A stretch of 64,000 nt of DNA, taken from NCBI RefSeq assembly GCF_019972295.1, contig NZ_BLJA01000001.1:2298158-2362157 (forward strand), given 5' to 3'. Positions within the stretch are counted from its first letter, which is position 1, and each line of letters opens with the position of its first letter. Positions 18,225 to 26,277 of this stretch are shown here, in pieces. This DNA is from Geobacter sp. AOG2. GTDB lineage: Bacteria; Desulfobacterota; Desulfuromonadia; Geobacterales; Pseudopelobacteraceae. The notes below the pieces were generated by a model. That model made no database searches, was not told where the DNA came from, and saw only the letters and a list, made by a program, of their open reading frames with translations. The translations under genes and the position numbers were made by a program.

Positions 18225-19067
18225 GTGAAGAGCCTGACGTTGCAAGCCCCTGCCAAGGTCAACTACCGCCTGGACGTGATCCGCCGGAGGCCTGATGGAT
18301 ATCACGACCTGCGCATGGTCATGCAGCGGGTAAACCTGTGCGATATAATTACCTTGACCCTGACCAAGACCCCCGGCATCAGCGTAACCTGTGGTAAAAA
18401 AGGCGTACCCGACGGGCCTGGGAACATCGCCTGGAAAGCGGCAAAAATCCTGCTCGATTTGGCAAATCAGGGGCAGGGAGCAATCATCGACATCGTCAAG
18501 AATATCCCGGTCGCCGCCGGACTAGGCGGTGGCAGTAGTGATGCCGCCTCGGTCCTGATGGGCATGAACGAGTTGATGGGGCTGGGGCTCTCGGATGAGC
18601 GTCTGATGGAGATCGGCGTTACACTGGGTGCCGACGTGCCTTTCTTCATCTTCCGGAAAACTGCCCTGGCGGAGGGCATCGGCGAACAACTCACCCCTAT
18701 GCCGGCCATGCCTGCCGCATGGGTGTTGCTGGTAAATCCGGGTGTGCATGTCTCTACGGCTTGGGTTTATAGAAGTTTACAGTTGACAAACCGGGAAGGT
18801 CTGGCTAAACTCCCCGAGCTTTTTCGGAGTATTGAGGACATCTGTTCGATCTTTTCAAACGACCTCGAATCGGTGACCGTTCCCTCTTTTCCCGTCATCG
18901 CCGAGATCAAGGAAACTATGCTCCGCGAAGGTGCGGCAGGAGCCATGATGTCCGGCAGCGGTCCGACAGTCTTTGGCCTTTTCCGGGACCGAGAAAGTGC
19001 GGAACGGGCCGGCACCGTTCTGACCGACGGCACGGGCTGGTTCGCAGCCGTTGCCGAAACCATCTGA
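18225..19067 (+). CDS. ispE: 4-diphosphocytidyl-2-C-methyl-D-erythritol kinase
   Basis: A 280-residue GHMP kinase that phosphorylates CDP-methylerythritol in the MEP route to isoprenoids. The N-terminal [11 protein letters not shown], the substrate motif [14 protein letters not shown], the ATP-binding [15 protein letters not shown] (about 96-110) and the C-terminal [13 protein letters not shown] are all present. I chose a GTG preceded by GGAG because conservation starts at [10 protein letters not shown]; an ATG eight codons upstream is possible. tRNA-Gln follows 23 bases after the stop. Confidence 0.94.
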   Translation: MKSLTLQAPAKVNYRLDVIRRRPDGYHDLRMVMQRVNLCDIITLTLTKTPGISVTCGKKGVPDGPGNIAWKAAKILLDLANQGQGAIIDIVKNIPVAAGLGGGSSDAASVLMGMNELMGLGLSDERLMEIGVTLGADVPFFIFRKTALAEGIGEQLTPMPAMPAAWVLLVNPGVHVSTAWVYRSLQLTNREGLAKLPELFRSIEDICSIFSNDLESVTVPSFPVIAEIKETMLREGAAGAMMSGSGPTVFGLFRDRESAERAGTVLTDGTGWFAAVAETI

Positions 19068-19090
19068 TACGATCATTCCTCTTTACCTGT

Positions 19091-19165
19091 TGGGGCGTCG
19101 CCAAGCGGTAAGGCACCGGATTTTGATTCCGGCATTCCCAGGTTCGATCCCTGGCGCCCCAGCCA
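19091..19165 (+). tRNA. tRNA-Gln (anticodon TTG)
   Basis: A complete cloverleaf. The acceptor TGGGGCG pairs with CGCCCCA, the anticodon stem CCGGA/TCCGG encloses TTTTGAT with anticodon TTG at 19123-19125, the T loop is GGTTCGATCCC, and the CCA end is encoded. It may be transcribed together with ispE, since I see no clear promoter in the short gap. Confidence 0.97.
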
Positions 19166-19173
19166 TCCTTCTT

Positions 19174-19212
19174 AAAAGGGTTTGCAGAACATTCTGCAAA
19201 CCCTTTTTTTTT
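19174..19212 (+). terminator. Intrinsic terminator after tRNA-Gln
   Basis: A long stem GGGTTTGCAGA / TCTGCAAACCC around a short loop, flanked by A and followed by nine T. This is a strong Rho-independent terminator and ends the ispE-tRNA transcript. Confidence 0.95.
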
Positions 19213-19323
19213 GCCCTTCATTTCCACACCACTCACTACTCATTTATCTATTTTCCCCAAAATAAGTATATCATAAAGGTAAATTAGTGAGACAGACAAC
19301 ACATCCCGAGAGGAGGATTAGTC

Positions 19324-19479
19324 ATGACACGAAAAAGTGCAAAAATATGCGCGGTTGTCGATACCCGGCAGCGCGTTACGTTAAGCAGCGAACCTGAATT
19401 CTATTGTTCCAGATGCGGGGCCAAAAGCCACAGTAGCGCCAGTGTCTGCGATCCGGTACCGCTCGAGCCGGATCATTGA
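19324..19479 (+). CDS. Small Cys-containing protein (51 residues)
   Basis: A 51-codon frame with an excellent ribosome site (GAGGAGG, 8 bases before ATG). The product is basic at its N-terminus (MTRKSAKICAVVD) and carries a single knuckle-like YCSRCGAKSHSSASVC near the C-terminus. Three Cys plus a His could bind zinc. I recognise no family. It opens the block between the tRNA-Gln terminator and the flagellar genes; a stem-loop follows it at 19512. Confidence 0.6.
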   Translation: MTRKSAKICAVVDTRQRVTLSSEPEFYCSRCGAKSHSSASVCDPVPLEPDH

Positions 19480-19511
19480 ATCCCCTGAATGGCCGTCAGA
19501 ACGGAATTACC

Positions 19512-19564
19512 GTCAAAAGCGGAGAGGCATTTTCATCGACCGATGGAGATGCCTTTCCGCTTTT
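19512..19564. other. Strong stem-loop after the small Cys protein gene
   Basis: TCAAAAGCGGA and TCCGCTTTTGA are perfectly complementary, and the stem continues as AGGCAT/ATGCCT around an 18-base loop. There is no T run after it on the plus strand, so it may be a weak terminator, a processed 3' end or another RNA structure. Confidence 0.7.
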
Positions 19565-19602
19565 GAGAGCGCCCCCTCTACGCAAAATATCGCAAACTTC
19601 CT

Positions 19603-19640
19603 CATTTTGACCACACTTCTTCCACATTTAAAACCGATAG
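19603..19640 (+). promoter_or_regulatory. Motif shared with the flagellin upstream region, copy 1
   Basis: A 38-base segment ending ACCGATAG closely matches 21137-21173 upstream of flagellin. ACCGATAG resembles the -10 element of flagellar sigma-28 promoters (GCCGATAA), but the expected TAAA -35 box is absent at the usual spacing. It ends 89 bases before the start codon of the TPR/Ig-like gene. Confidence 0.5.
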
Positions 19641-19729
19641 AGTAATAAATTCGATACAAAATGTCTTTAACTGCACCTTCTCTACCAAATCGTGGCGACA
19701 ATGTGCAGAAAACACACAGGGAGAAGCCT

Positions 19730-20941
19730 ATGGCATCGGTCATTGGTTCAGACAGCCTCAGTTCCATTTTCGCCGCCATGGTGGATACAACAAACCGCCA
19801 GAGTGCGTCCAATACCGCGTTGAACAACGGCTTGACCTTTTATCAAAACGGCAAGTACCAGCAGGCGGTTAACGCTTTCAGGATGTCCATCTCATACAAC
19901 GCCGACGATGGCACCGGAAACAATAAGACCGCCTACAATTATCTGGCTAAGGCCTATGCGGCCCTTGGCAAGGACAAGGAGGCGATTGCCGCCTACAAGC
20001 AATCCCTCAAGTTGGACAACACCCAGGACGATATCCATGTGGCCCTGGCGAATATTTATATCCAGGACGGCAAGAATGCCGAAGCCGAAAAGGAATTGAA
20101 GGCGGCCATGACGGCCGACCCGCAGAATGTCGTCGCACCCTATACCCTCGGGCAACTCCTCACCAAGGAAGGCAAACCGCAAGAGGCGGAAAGCTACTTC
20201 AGAACCGCCGTCAAACTCTCACCCACAGACGGCAACGCCTACTACGGCCTTGGACTAAGCCTTGACGAACAGGGCAAGACAAGCGATGCCATCCCGGTGC
20301 TGAAAAAGGCTGTCTCGCTCAAGTCAGACTTCGCTGCGGCAATCTACGAACTCGGCAACGCCTACTACAAAAGCGGCCAGAAGGATCAGGTAACATCCCA
20401 GATTTCGGCACTGGAAAATATTGATACCACCGAATCCAATACCTATGCCACCGACCTGACGAATATGATCAGCCAGCCCAAAATTACTACCATCGATACA
20501 ACGAAAAGCACATTTAACACAACCCTCGGAGCAGTGCCGCTCCTGGCCATCGATACGGACTTTGTCCAGGCTGATTCCTCAAAAGAGGTTTCGGTGACCT
20601 TCCTGTTTGACTCGGAGATGGACGCCGGGTCGGTAATGAATATCGGCAACTGGAGCATCACCAAGGCCCAGGGTGCAACCATCAACAAAGATACCGGACT
20701 ATACGACAACGGTGCCTACCGTTCCACGGACACTGTAGTGTCGCCCATTCCTTCCAGGGTAATGTACGATGCGACCACCCATGAGGCAACGATCTATTTT
20801 TCTCTCAGGCAGAACGATTCGTCGACAGGAACCATAGATACTTCCAGGATCATTTTCAGTTTCAACGGCACGGATGCCAGCGGTAAATCAATGGATTCCA
20901 GCGGCAACCAGATCGACGGTTTTTCAGGCGAATCATTTTGA
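19730..20941 (+). CDS. TPR-repeat protein with C-terminal Ig-like domain, putative flagellar-regulon member
   Basis: A 403-residue protein without signal peptide or membrane span. After a flexible N-terminal segment rich in Ser, Asn and Thr come about six tetratricopeptide repeats (about 32-240), for example GLTFYQNGKYQQAVNAF and YYGLGLSLDEQGKTSDA. The C-terminal part (about 275-403) is beta-rich and resembles bacterial Ig-like domains (VSVTFLFDSEMD, HEATIYFSL, IIFSFNGTDASG). The start follows AGGGAGA. It shares an upstream motif with flagellin. Cytoplasmic scaffold or substrate of flagellar export are both possible; the function is unknown. Confidence 0.85.
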   Translation: MASVIGSDSLSSIFAAMVDTTNRQSASNTALNNGLTFYQNGKYQQAVNAFRMSISYNADDGTGNNKTAYNYLAKAYAALGKDKEAIAAYKQSLKLDNTQDDIHVALANIYIQDGKNAEAEKELKAAMTADPQNVVAPYTLGQLLTKEGKPQEAESYFRTAVKLSPTDGNAYYGLGLSLDEQGKTSDAIPVLKKAVSLKSDFAAAIYELGNAYYKSGQKDQVTSQISALENIDTTESNTYATDLTNMISQPKITTIDTTKSTFNTTLGAVPLLAIDTDFVQADSSKEVSVTFLFDSEMDAGSVMNIGNWSITKAQGATINKDTGLYDNGAYRSTDTVVSPIPSRVMYDATTHEATIYFSLRQNDSSTGTIDTSRIIFSFNGTDASGKSMDSSGNQIDGFSGESF

Positions 20942-21401
20942 CCGGTCTTTCCGCCTGTTGTTTTGCCCGCCAAGTCATCAGCCTGTCATGCTAACGGGTA
21001 TCCCGTCACAGCAAAACCATACAAGTGTGTTCCACTGGCTGCGTTTAATTGTGAATAAAATGCCTACATAATCGTATATTAATAAAATGTATTACAAATA
21101 AGTTCTGGATTATTTACCAATATTTTACGTTTCCTTATTTTAATCACATTTATTCCATATTTAATACCGATAGGTAAATAAAATCGCACTTAAACGCTAC
21201 CTGACCTCCCTGCTTTTTGGGATATTTATGTAGCTGGTAAAATGGCATATTGGTGTCAAGATTATGCCAACTATTTCGAAAGGAGGTGGATTACAATATA
21301 TTCATCTTAAGAATAACTAGCAACGAACAATGGCAACAAACTACTTTGTATGTTATGTGCGGTAAGAAATACCGCAAAAACCCCAGAAAGGAGTAGCACA
21401 C
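20942..21401 (+). other. 460-base gene-free region with the flagellin promoter and leader
   Basis: An AT-rich segment. It holds the shared motif at 21137-21173, an inverted repeat TGGCATA/TATGCCA (21243-21269), a near-perfect extended Shine-Dalgarno sequence AAAGGAGGTGG at about 21279 with no ATG behind it, and a small stem GCGGTA/TACCGC (21359-21375) just before the true flagellin ribosome site AAAGGAG. If transcription starts after the motif, the flagellin leader is about 220 bases long. Confidence 0.6.
21137..21173 (+). promoter_or_regulatory. Motif shared with the TPR-gene upstream region, copy 2 (flagellin promoter candidate)
   Basis: Aligned with 19603-19640, about three quarters of positions agree, including a common ATTTT start, CACA, TTCCA-ATTTAA and the identical ACCGATAG. 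It is followed by an AT-rich stretch in both copies. Its position 228 bases before the flagellin ATG fits a promoter with a long leader. The sigma factor is not certain because only the -10-like part resembles sigma-28 sites. Confidence 0.5.
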
Positions 21402-22247
21402 ATGGCAATCAACGACATCTCCCTTACCAGCGGCATGAGGAACAACCTGTTGTCCCTCCAGAACACTACCACCCTCATCAACCGGACCCAGACCCGTCTG
21501 TCCACCGGCAAGTCGGTCAACACCGCTCTCGACAACCCGACCAACTTCTTTGCCGCCCAGACCGCAACAGCCCGCGCCACCGACCTGTCCAACCGCAAGG
21601 ATGGCATGAGCGAGGCCGTGCAGATGGTTTCCGCAGCCAACGCGGGCATCACCGGCATCACCTCTTTGATCGAGTCCGCCCAAGGTGTCGCCCAGGCTGC
21701 ACTGGCCACCACCAGCGTCACCGACCGTGCCAGCTACGAAACCACCTTCAACACCCTGATGACTCAGATCACCGAGTTGGCCAGCGATTCCGGCTACCGC
21801 GGCACCAACTTCCTCAACAGCCAGAACCAGACTGTTGAATTCGCTCCCGCAACCGGCGGCGCTACGCTGCAGATCCAGGGTTTCGACGCCACTGCAACCG
21901 GCCTGGGCCTGAGCACGGCAGGAACGGGAAGCGGAAGTATCGACTGGGCGGATTCCACCACCGGCACCGCCGGTATTCAGTCTTCGGCAACCCAGCTCGA
22001 AAACGCGCTCAACACCTTGCGCAGCCAGTCTTCAACGCTGTCCGCAAACCTTAGTGTCGTCACGTCACGCCAGACCTTTACCGACAACATGGTCAGCACA
22101 CTCCAGACCGGTGCCGACAACCTGACCCTGGCCGATACCAACCAGGAAGGCGCCAACCTGCTGATGCTGCAGACCCGCCAGAGCCTGGGTATCACCTCCT
22201 TGAGCCTGGCTTCGCAGGCAGCTCAGGCAGTTCTGAAACTGTTCTAA
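21402..22247 (+). CDS. fliC: Flagellin
   Basis: A 281-residue filament subunit. The N-terminal D0/D1 region (about 1-130) is conserved: LLSLQNTTTLINRTQTRLSTG and LDNPTNFFAAQ. The C-terminal D1/D0 region (about 205-281) ends with SLGITSLSLASQAAQAVLKLF. The central variable part is very short, so this is a compact flagellin with little surface domain. A good AAAGGAG precedes the ATG. A terminator follows, then flbT, a post-transcriptional regulator of flagellin in Alphaproteobacteria. Confidence 0.96.
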   Translation: MAINDISLTSGMRNNLLSLQNTTTLINRTQTRLSTGKSVNTALDNPTNFFAAQTATARATDLSNRKDGMSEAVQMVSAANAGITGITSLIESAQGVAQAALATTSVTDRASYETTFNTLMTQITELASDSGYRGTNFLNSQNQTVEFAPATGGATLQIQGFDATATGLGLSTAGTGSGSIDWADSTTGTAGIQSSATQLENALNTLRSQSSTLSANLSVVTSRQTFTDNMVSTLQTGADNLTLADTNQEGANLLMLQTRQSLGITSLSLASQAAQAVLKLF

Positions 22248-22264
22248 ACAAACTTTAAAACAGA

Positions 22265-22297
22265 AAAATGTGGGGGAGTCTATCTCCCCTCCATTTT
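22265..22297 (+). terminator. Intrinsic terminator after flagellin
   Basis: AAAATG-GGGGAG and CTCCCC-CCATTTT form a stem around TCTAT, followed by a T-rich tail. It should uncouple the abundant flagellin message from flbT. Confidence 0.75.
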
Positions 22298-22334
22298 CAA
22301 TTTTCAAGCCACTAACGACAAGCAAGGTTGCCCA

Positions 22335-22787
22335 ATGTCACTGAAACTACATCTCAAACCGCATGAAAAGATCATCCTGGGCGGTGCCGTAATCAAGTGT
22401 GGAAACAATCCCGTCAACTTTTTTGTGGAAAACAACAGCGTCGCCATCCTGCGTCAGAAAGATATCATGACGGAAGCAGGTGCCACCACCCCGGCGAGGC
22501 GGGTCTATTTTGTGTTGCAACTCATGTACATCGATAATGACTCAAACAATTCAAAATTTTTTGAGCGGTTCGAGGGGCTGGAACAGGAGATGATTACTGC
22601 CGCTCCAAGCAGCCGGCGCTATTTTGTCGAGATCAGGGATTGTATCACATCAGGCGGGCTTTATCGGGCACTTAAAACAGCCCGTGAATTGATTGACTAT
22701 GAAGAACAACTTGTCGAGCAGGCGAATATTAGGCTGCCCATCAAACTGCCGCAAGTGAGTGGACTGACCGAGGCAGGCTCCCCTTAA
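22335..22787 (+). CDS. flbT: Flagellar biosynthesis regulator FlbT
   Basis: A 150-residue protein that begins MSLKLHLKPHEKIILGGAVI, the hallmark of FlbT, and includes TPARRVYFVLQLMYID and an all-helical C-terminal half. In Caulobacter, FlbT acts with the flagellin mRNA leader to control message stability and translation. Here it lies directly downstream of flagellin, whose leader appears long and structured, so the same kind of control is plausible. No flaF gene is visible nearby. Confidence 0.9.
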   Translation: MSLKLHLKPHEKIILGGAVIKCGNNPVNFFVENNSVAILRQKDIMTEAGATTPARRVYFVLQLMYIDNDSNNSKFFERFEGLEQEMITAAPSSRRYFVEIRDCITSGGLYRALKTARELIDYEEQLVEQANIRLPIKLPQVSGLTEAGSP

Positions 22788-22845
22788 ATAACCTCTAAAA
22801 AAACACCGTCACAAAGGCAGGAACAGACCACCACAAATCAAGGCA

Positions 22846-23757
22846 CTACAGGTAGTCCAAAAGAGACATGGATGATATCTTGGCCGTCGCGGCCAATGCC
22901 GCTTCGTATGCCGTCTGTTGCTGGCTCAATTCAACACCGACCGTCGTCAAGTCAACACTCTGAATATCGCTGACCACATTTTCCAGGGTTGTCTTATTAT
23001 TGGTGTTCATCGTGGACATCGTGTCAAGACGCTTCAACCGCGCGGCGACATCTATCTGTGCGTTGTTTATCTGAGTGGCACCTGCTTCGAGATCTTTAGC
23101 CCCTTGCTGTATGGCCGCGGCATCGCTCGCGGTGGTACTATCCCCAACCGCACTGATCAGGTCGTCGAGCGTCTTGAGTATATCAGTGGAGCCGTAGCTG
23201 GGATTTGAACCACTACCCTTTAACAGTCGGTCACCGGTTATGTTGACCGTTTGGTACGAGTTTTCGGTGATCTCCACCTTGGACTGATTGCTATCGCCGT
23301 TATACGTATTGCTTGTTGAACTGAACGGGGCCGTGGAGTTGCTGGTGCCGCCGAACACATAAGTATCACCCGACTGAGTATTGGCATAATCGATGATCTG
23401 CTGTTTCAGAGCAACCAACTGATCATGCGCACTCTGCCGGTCCGACGCGCTGTCGCTGCCATTCGAAATGGAATCGACGAGCGATTTGGCTTGCGTGATG
23501 GTGTCCGATATCCCGGTCAAGGCGTTGCTCGTGACGTTAAGTAAAGTCGTAGCCTTGGTTATATTGGTCGAATACTGGTTGATCGCGTTCAGGGAATCGC
23601 TGATATTCAACAGGATGCTTGTCGATGTGGGGTTATCGCTCGGCCGATTGATATTCTGATCCGATGTGCTCAGTTCGGTCAGTTTGTTAAGGGTCGTCTG
23701 CCCCTTCTGAAGGTTGTAGATAGCGTTAAGAGCCGACGTGTTCGATGAAATTCTCAT
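22846..23757 (-). CDS. flgL: Flagellar hook-associated protein 3 (FlgL)
   Basis: A 303-residue flagellin-like junction protein. The N-terminus MRISSNTSALNAIYNLQKGQ and LSTSDQNINRPSDNPT, and a C-terminus with TTVGVELSQQQTAYEAALAATAKISSMSLLDYL, are typical of FlgL. It joins hook and filament together with FlgK. It is the last gene of the flgN-flgK-flgL transcript on the minus strand and converges on flbT with a 58-base gap. Confidence 0.94.
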   Translation of the reverse strand: MRISSNTSALNAIYNLQKGQTTLNKLTELSTSDQNINRPSDNPTSTSILLNISDSLNAINQYSTNITKATTLLNVTSNALTGISDTITQAKSLVDSISNGSDSASDRQSAHDQLVALKQQIIDYANTQSGDTYVFGGTSNSTAPFSSTSNTYNGDSNQSKVEITENSYQTVNITGDRLLKGSGSNPSYGSTDILKTLDDLISAVGDSTTASDAAAIQQGAKDLEAGATQINNAQIDVAARLKRLDTMSTMNTNNKTTLENVVSDIQSVDLTTVGVELSQQQTAYEAALAATAKISSMSLLDYL

Positions 23758-23776
23758 ATCAGATATCCTTTTCAGA

Positions 23777-25165
23777 TCAGCTTATAAGCCCCAGGACCGT
23801 GTCCATCATATCGGTCACCGTCGTGATCAGCTTGGCCGAGGCCTGGTACGACTTCTGGTATTTGGTGAGATTGACGAGTTCTTCGTCCAGGGAGACACCC
23901 GAGTTCGATTCACGGAGCGTGCTCAACTGGTTGCTATAGGCCGTGTTCTGGGTGACGTTGTTTTTACTTGTCGCGACATCCTGGCCGACCTGGGTAACCA
24001 TGCTGGTATAGTAGTCGCTAAACGTGGACCCCGACATGGTCGTGGTATCATTGGCCAGATCCGCCATCGCCAGGGCGTTGCTGCCGTCGCCCGTACTGGA
24101 AGCGTTTGATGATGCCGCAACCAGGTTGGTGCCGGTAATGGCGGAATTAACCGCTATCGTCGCGGCACTCGTCCCGGGATTGAACAGAGCGATCCCGGCC
24201 GTGCCGTTCAGGTCATAGCCGGCCTGTTGCTGCGCATTGACCTTCGTTGCAATGGTCGTTGCCAGCGTATCGAGTTGACTTTGGTAGCCCGGAATGACGG
24301 TGTCACGCAGCTCCAGAGTTGCGCCGAGCGTTCCCGTCGTCGGAGATACCGTAGCGGCGGTTGTGTCTCCGGCCGCAGTCAGGTTGACATCGTAGAGCCC
24401 TGTCGTGGTGTTTGTCGTCAGCGAAAAGGACCCGGCCTGCGACCCGGTGACCAGTGCGGCGCCGCTATCGGCGTATTGGACATCCGTCGTACCGTCGCTG
24501 TTTTCCGTATAGGTTATGCCGAGTTGCTGTGCAAGATCCTGTATCTTCTGGTCGCGCTGGTCTTTGAGTTCATTGGAGTTGCCACCCGACTGGTCGATCA
24601 CCTTGATCTGGCTGTTGAGTTCGGCAATGCTTTTCAGATTCTCGTTGATGCTGTCCGTAGTGGTAACAAGTGACGTGTTTTGAGCGGTGATAGTGTCCGA
24701 AAGGGTCTGGCTGACGGAATTGAAGTTATCCGTCAGGTTCTGAGCAGCAGTCAACACCGCCTGCCGTTCAGCCGTGCCGGTTGGGTTGCTGGTCAAATCC
24801 TGCCAGGAATTAAAAAAATCGCTGATTGCCGTCCCCAGGCCATCGGTGGAAACCTCATTGAAAGAAGGTTCAATCTCCTGAAGTACGGTGGATTTAGTGG
24901 TATCATACCCTTCTTCCGTTTGGGCGTTCGCAAGTTCTTTTTGCAGAACTGCGTCATATGAGCGTTGTATGGAGGTGACACTCACGCCGTTCCCCAAGGA
25001 CAAGCCACCGGAAGACGTTGACTGGGGTGCCGTTTCGAGCACCGCTGTCTGGCGGGAATAGCCGGCGGTATTGACATTGGAGATGTTTTCGCCGGTTACG
25101 CTGATGGCGGTCTGGTATGCGCTGAGACCGCTCACTCCTATTTGCAGTACCGAATTAAGGCTCAT
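23777..25165 (-). CDS. flgK: Flagellar hook-associated protein 1 (FlgK)
   Basis: A 462-residue junction protein. The N-terminal rod-like motif GLSAYQTAISVTGENISNVNTAGYSRQ and the C-terminal segment around GVSLDEELVNLTKYQKSYQASAKLITTVTDMMDTVL are characteristic. The centre is Thr/Ser-rich and variable. It begins one base before the flgN stop in the reading direction and is followed by flgL after 19 bases, so the three form one operon. Confidence 0.95.
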   Translation of the reverse strand: MSLNSVLQIGVSGLSAYQTAISVTGENISNVNTAGYSRQTAVLETAPQSTSSGGLSLGNGVSVTSIQRSYDAVLQKELANAQTEEGYDTTKSTVLQEIEPSFNEVSTDGLGTAISDFFNSWQDLTSNPTGTAERQAVLTAAQNLTDNFNSVSQTLSDTITAQNTSLVTTTDSINENLKSIAELNSQIKVIDQSGGNSNELKDQRDQKIQDLAQQLGITYTENSDGTTDVQYADSGAALVTGSQAGSFSLTTNTTTGLYDVNLTAAGDTTAATVSPTTGTLGATLELRDTVIPGYQSQLDTLATTIATKVNAQQQAGYDLNGTAGIALFNPGTSAATIAVNSAITGTNLVAASSNASSTGDGSNALAMADLANDTTTMSGSTFSDYYTSMVTQVGQDVATSKNNVTQNTAYSNQLSTLRESNSGVSLDEELVNLTKYQKSYQASAKLITTVTDMMDTVLGLIS

Positions 25166-25166
25166 A

Positions 25167-25655
25167 TCATGCCTCCCGATTAATCATGACTGATACGGAT
25201 GATTTCTGCAGATAGCCGCCGGATGCCCCATAGACGCTTGGCCGATTGATCAGGCTGCCCAGGAACCCCAGCGTCATACCCGCTGTTTTGGCAAAGCGCT
25301 CCGAAATCGCACAATTTACGGCGGCAGTTTCCCGCACTAGCTGTGCCGCTGCCGCCAGTTTGTGACGGAACAGCAGGAGCCCCCCACCTTTTTTGCCGAT
25401 GGCAACGGCAACCGTACCGAGCGTGACGTCCGGCGCAAGCCCCAGTTCCGACGCAATTACGGCGATAATTCGGCGGAGGGAGTCATTATGTTCTCCGATA
25501 CGTCCGGAAAGTTCTTCCTTCTGCCGATTCATCTCCGCCATGGTCTCAAGGTTCATCCGTGCAAGCTCGTCGGTTTCCTGCTCAAGGAGCGTGCACAGTT
25601 TCTCGAAGAGCTGAAGCTGGCTCGAAAGCGTTTCTTCAAGTAATTTCACATCCAT
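25167..25655 (-). CDS. flgN: FlgN-family flagellar export chaperone
   Basis: A 162-residue, largely helical protein with a coiled-coil core (about 10-75: LLEQETDELARMN, EMNRQKEELSGRIGEHND) and an SVYGASGGY segment near the C-terminus, as in FlgN proteins. It should hold FlgK and FlgL ready for export. The start MDVKLLEE was chosen over an upstream extension because homology begins there. It heads the flgN-flgK-flgL operon. Confidence 0.85.
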   Translation of the reverse strand: MDVKLLEETLSSQLQLFEKLCTLLEQETDELARMNLETMAEMNRQKEELSGRIGEHNDSLRRIIAVIASELGLAPDVTLGTVAVAIGKKGGGLLLFRHKLAAAAQLVRETAAVNCAISERFAKTAGMTLGFLGSLINRPSVYGASGGYLQKSSVSVMINREA

Positions 25656-25830
25656 GGTTTTACGTCCCCTGCGCGCCTGTTCAGGTATCGAAAGAGGGCA
25701 CATGACGGGCAGTGCCACATACGACGATTCGGCATCGGGGTTAGGGTAAGGAAAAAATGTGAAGGAAATGCGAAGGAAATAAGGAAATGGGTACTACAAA
25801 AACTCGTGACACCGCCCAGTATCAGACAGC

Positions 25831-26151
25831 CTACGGCTTTTTATCAGCGTTTACGTGAAGTTGGCAATGGAGGCATTTGCGCAGATAAAGAAGGGTCATG
25901 CCATTGACATGAAAAAAGTTTCCACAGCGAGGGCAGACAGCAACGGCCGACCAGAACATGGTCACGATAAGGATAATGACCCATATGCCGATGGCGGTGC
26001 CCATTGTGCGATAGGTTGGGGAGATGGAGTGGATGATCCACATGGCTGGCACGTAAATGGCGACCGTTGCAAAAAAGAACCTGCGGCGCCTGCGTACCAA
26101 GGCGAGTCCGGGGCCGAATGTGGATACGTCGGGCGACTGATTGTCATCCAT
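25831..26151 (-). CDS. Small membrane protein with C-terminal zinc-ribbon motif
   Basis: A 106-residue protein with two predicted membrane spans (about 29-48 and 53-73) after an Arg-rich patch (RRRRR), then a cytoplasmic tail with CPRCGNFF and CLHC, two CxxC pairs that could bind zinc. I recognise no named family. The ATG follows AGGGAG. It lies between the flgN operon and the HU gene on the same strand; a role in motility is not shown. Confidence 0.7.
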   Translation of the reverse strand: MDDNQSPDVSTFGPGLALVRRRRRFFFATVAIYVPAMWIIHSISPTYRTMGTAIGIWVIILIVTMFWSAVAVCPRCGNFFHVNGMTLLYLRKCLHCQLHVNADKKP

Positions 26152-26197
26152 ACGCCGTTCTCCCTTTGTCTGCCGCAGTACGAGAAGATGAAGTTGC

Positions 26198-26227
26198 AAA
26201 GGCCGTTTTCTGATGAAAACGGCCTTT
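26198..26227 (-). terminator. Stem-loop after the HU gene, probable terminator
   Basis: A perfect 13-base stem AAAGGCCGTTTTC / GAAAACGGCCTTT with a four-base loop, between the HU gene and the next minus-strand gene. The trailing T run is short on either strand, so termination strength is uncertain. Confidence 0.65.
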
Positions 26228-26277
26228 GCTCGGCGGAGCGCCCGGCCATCCTGGCCCCGGGAAAGGCCGACCAGATA

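Noticed and set aside
19603-19640. Full sigma-28 promoter call
   Set aside because: Only the -10-like ACCGATAG fits; no TAAA -35 element at the right distance, so it is reported as a shared motif instead.
23195-23225. tRNA-like T-arm sequence (GGGATTTGAACC)
   Set aside because: It lies inside flgL and no acceptor or anticodon stems can be paired around it; chance similarity.
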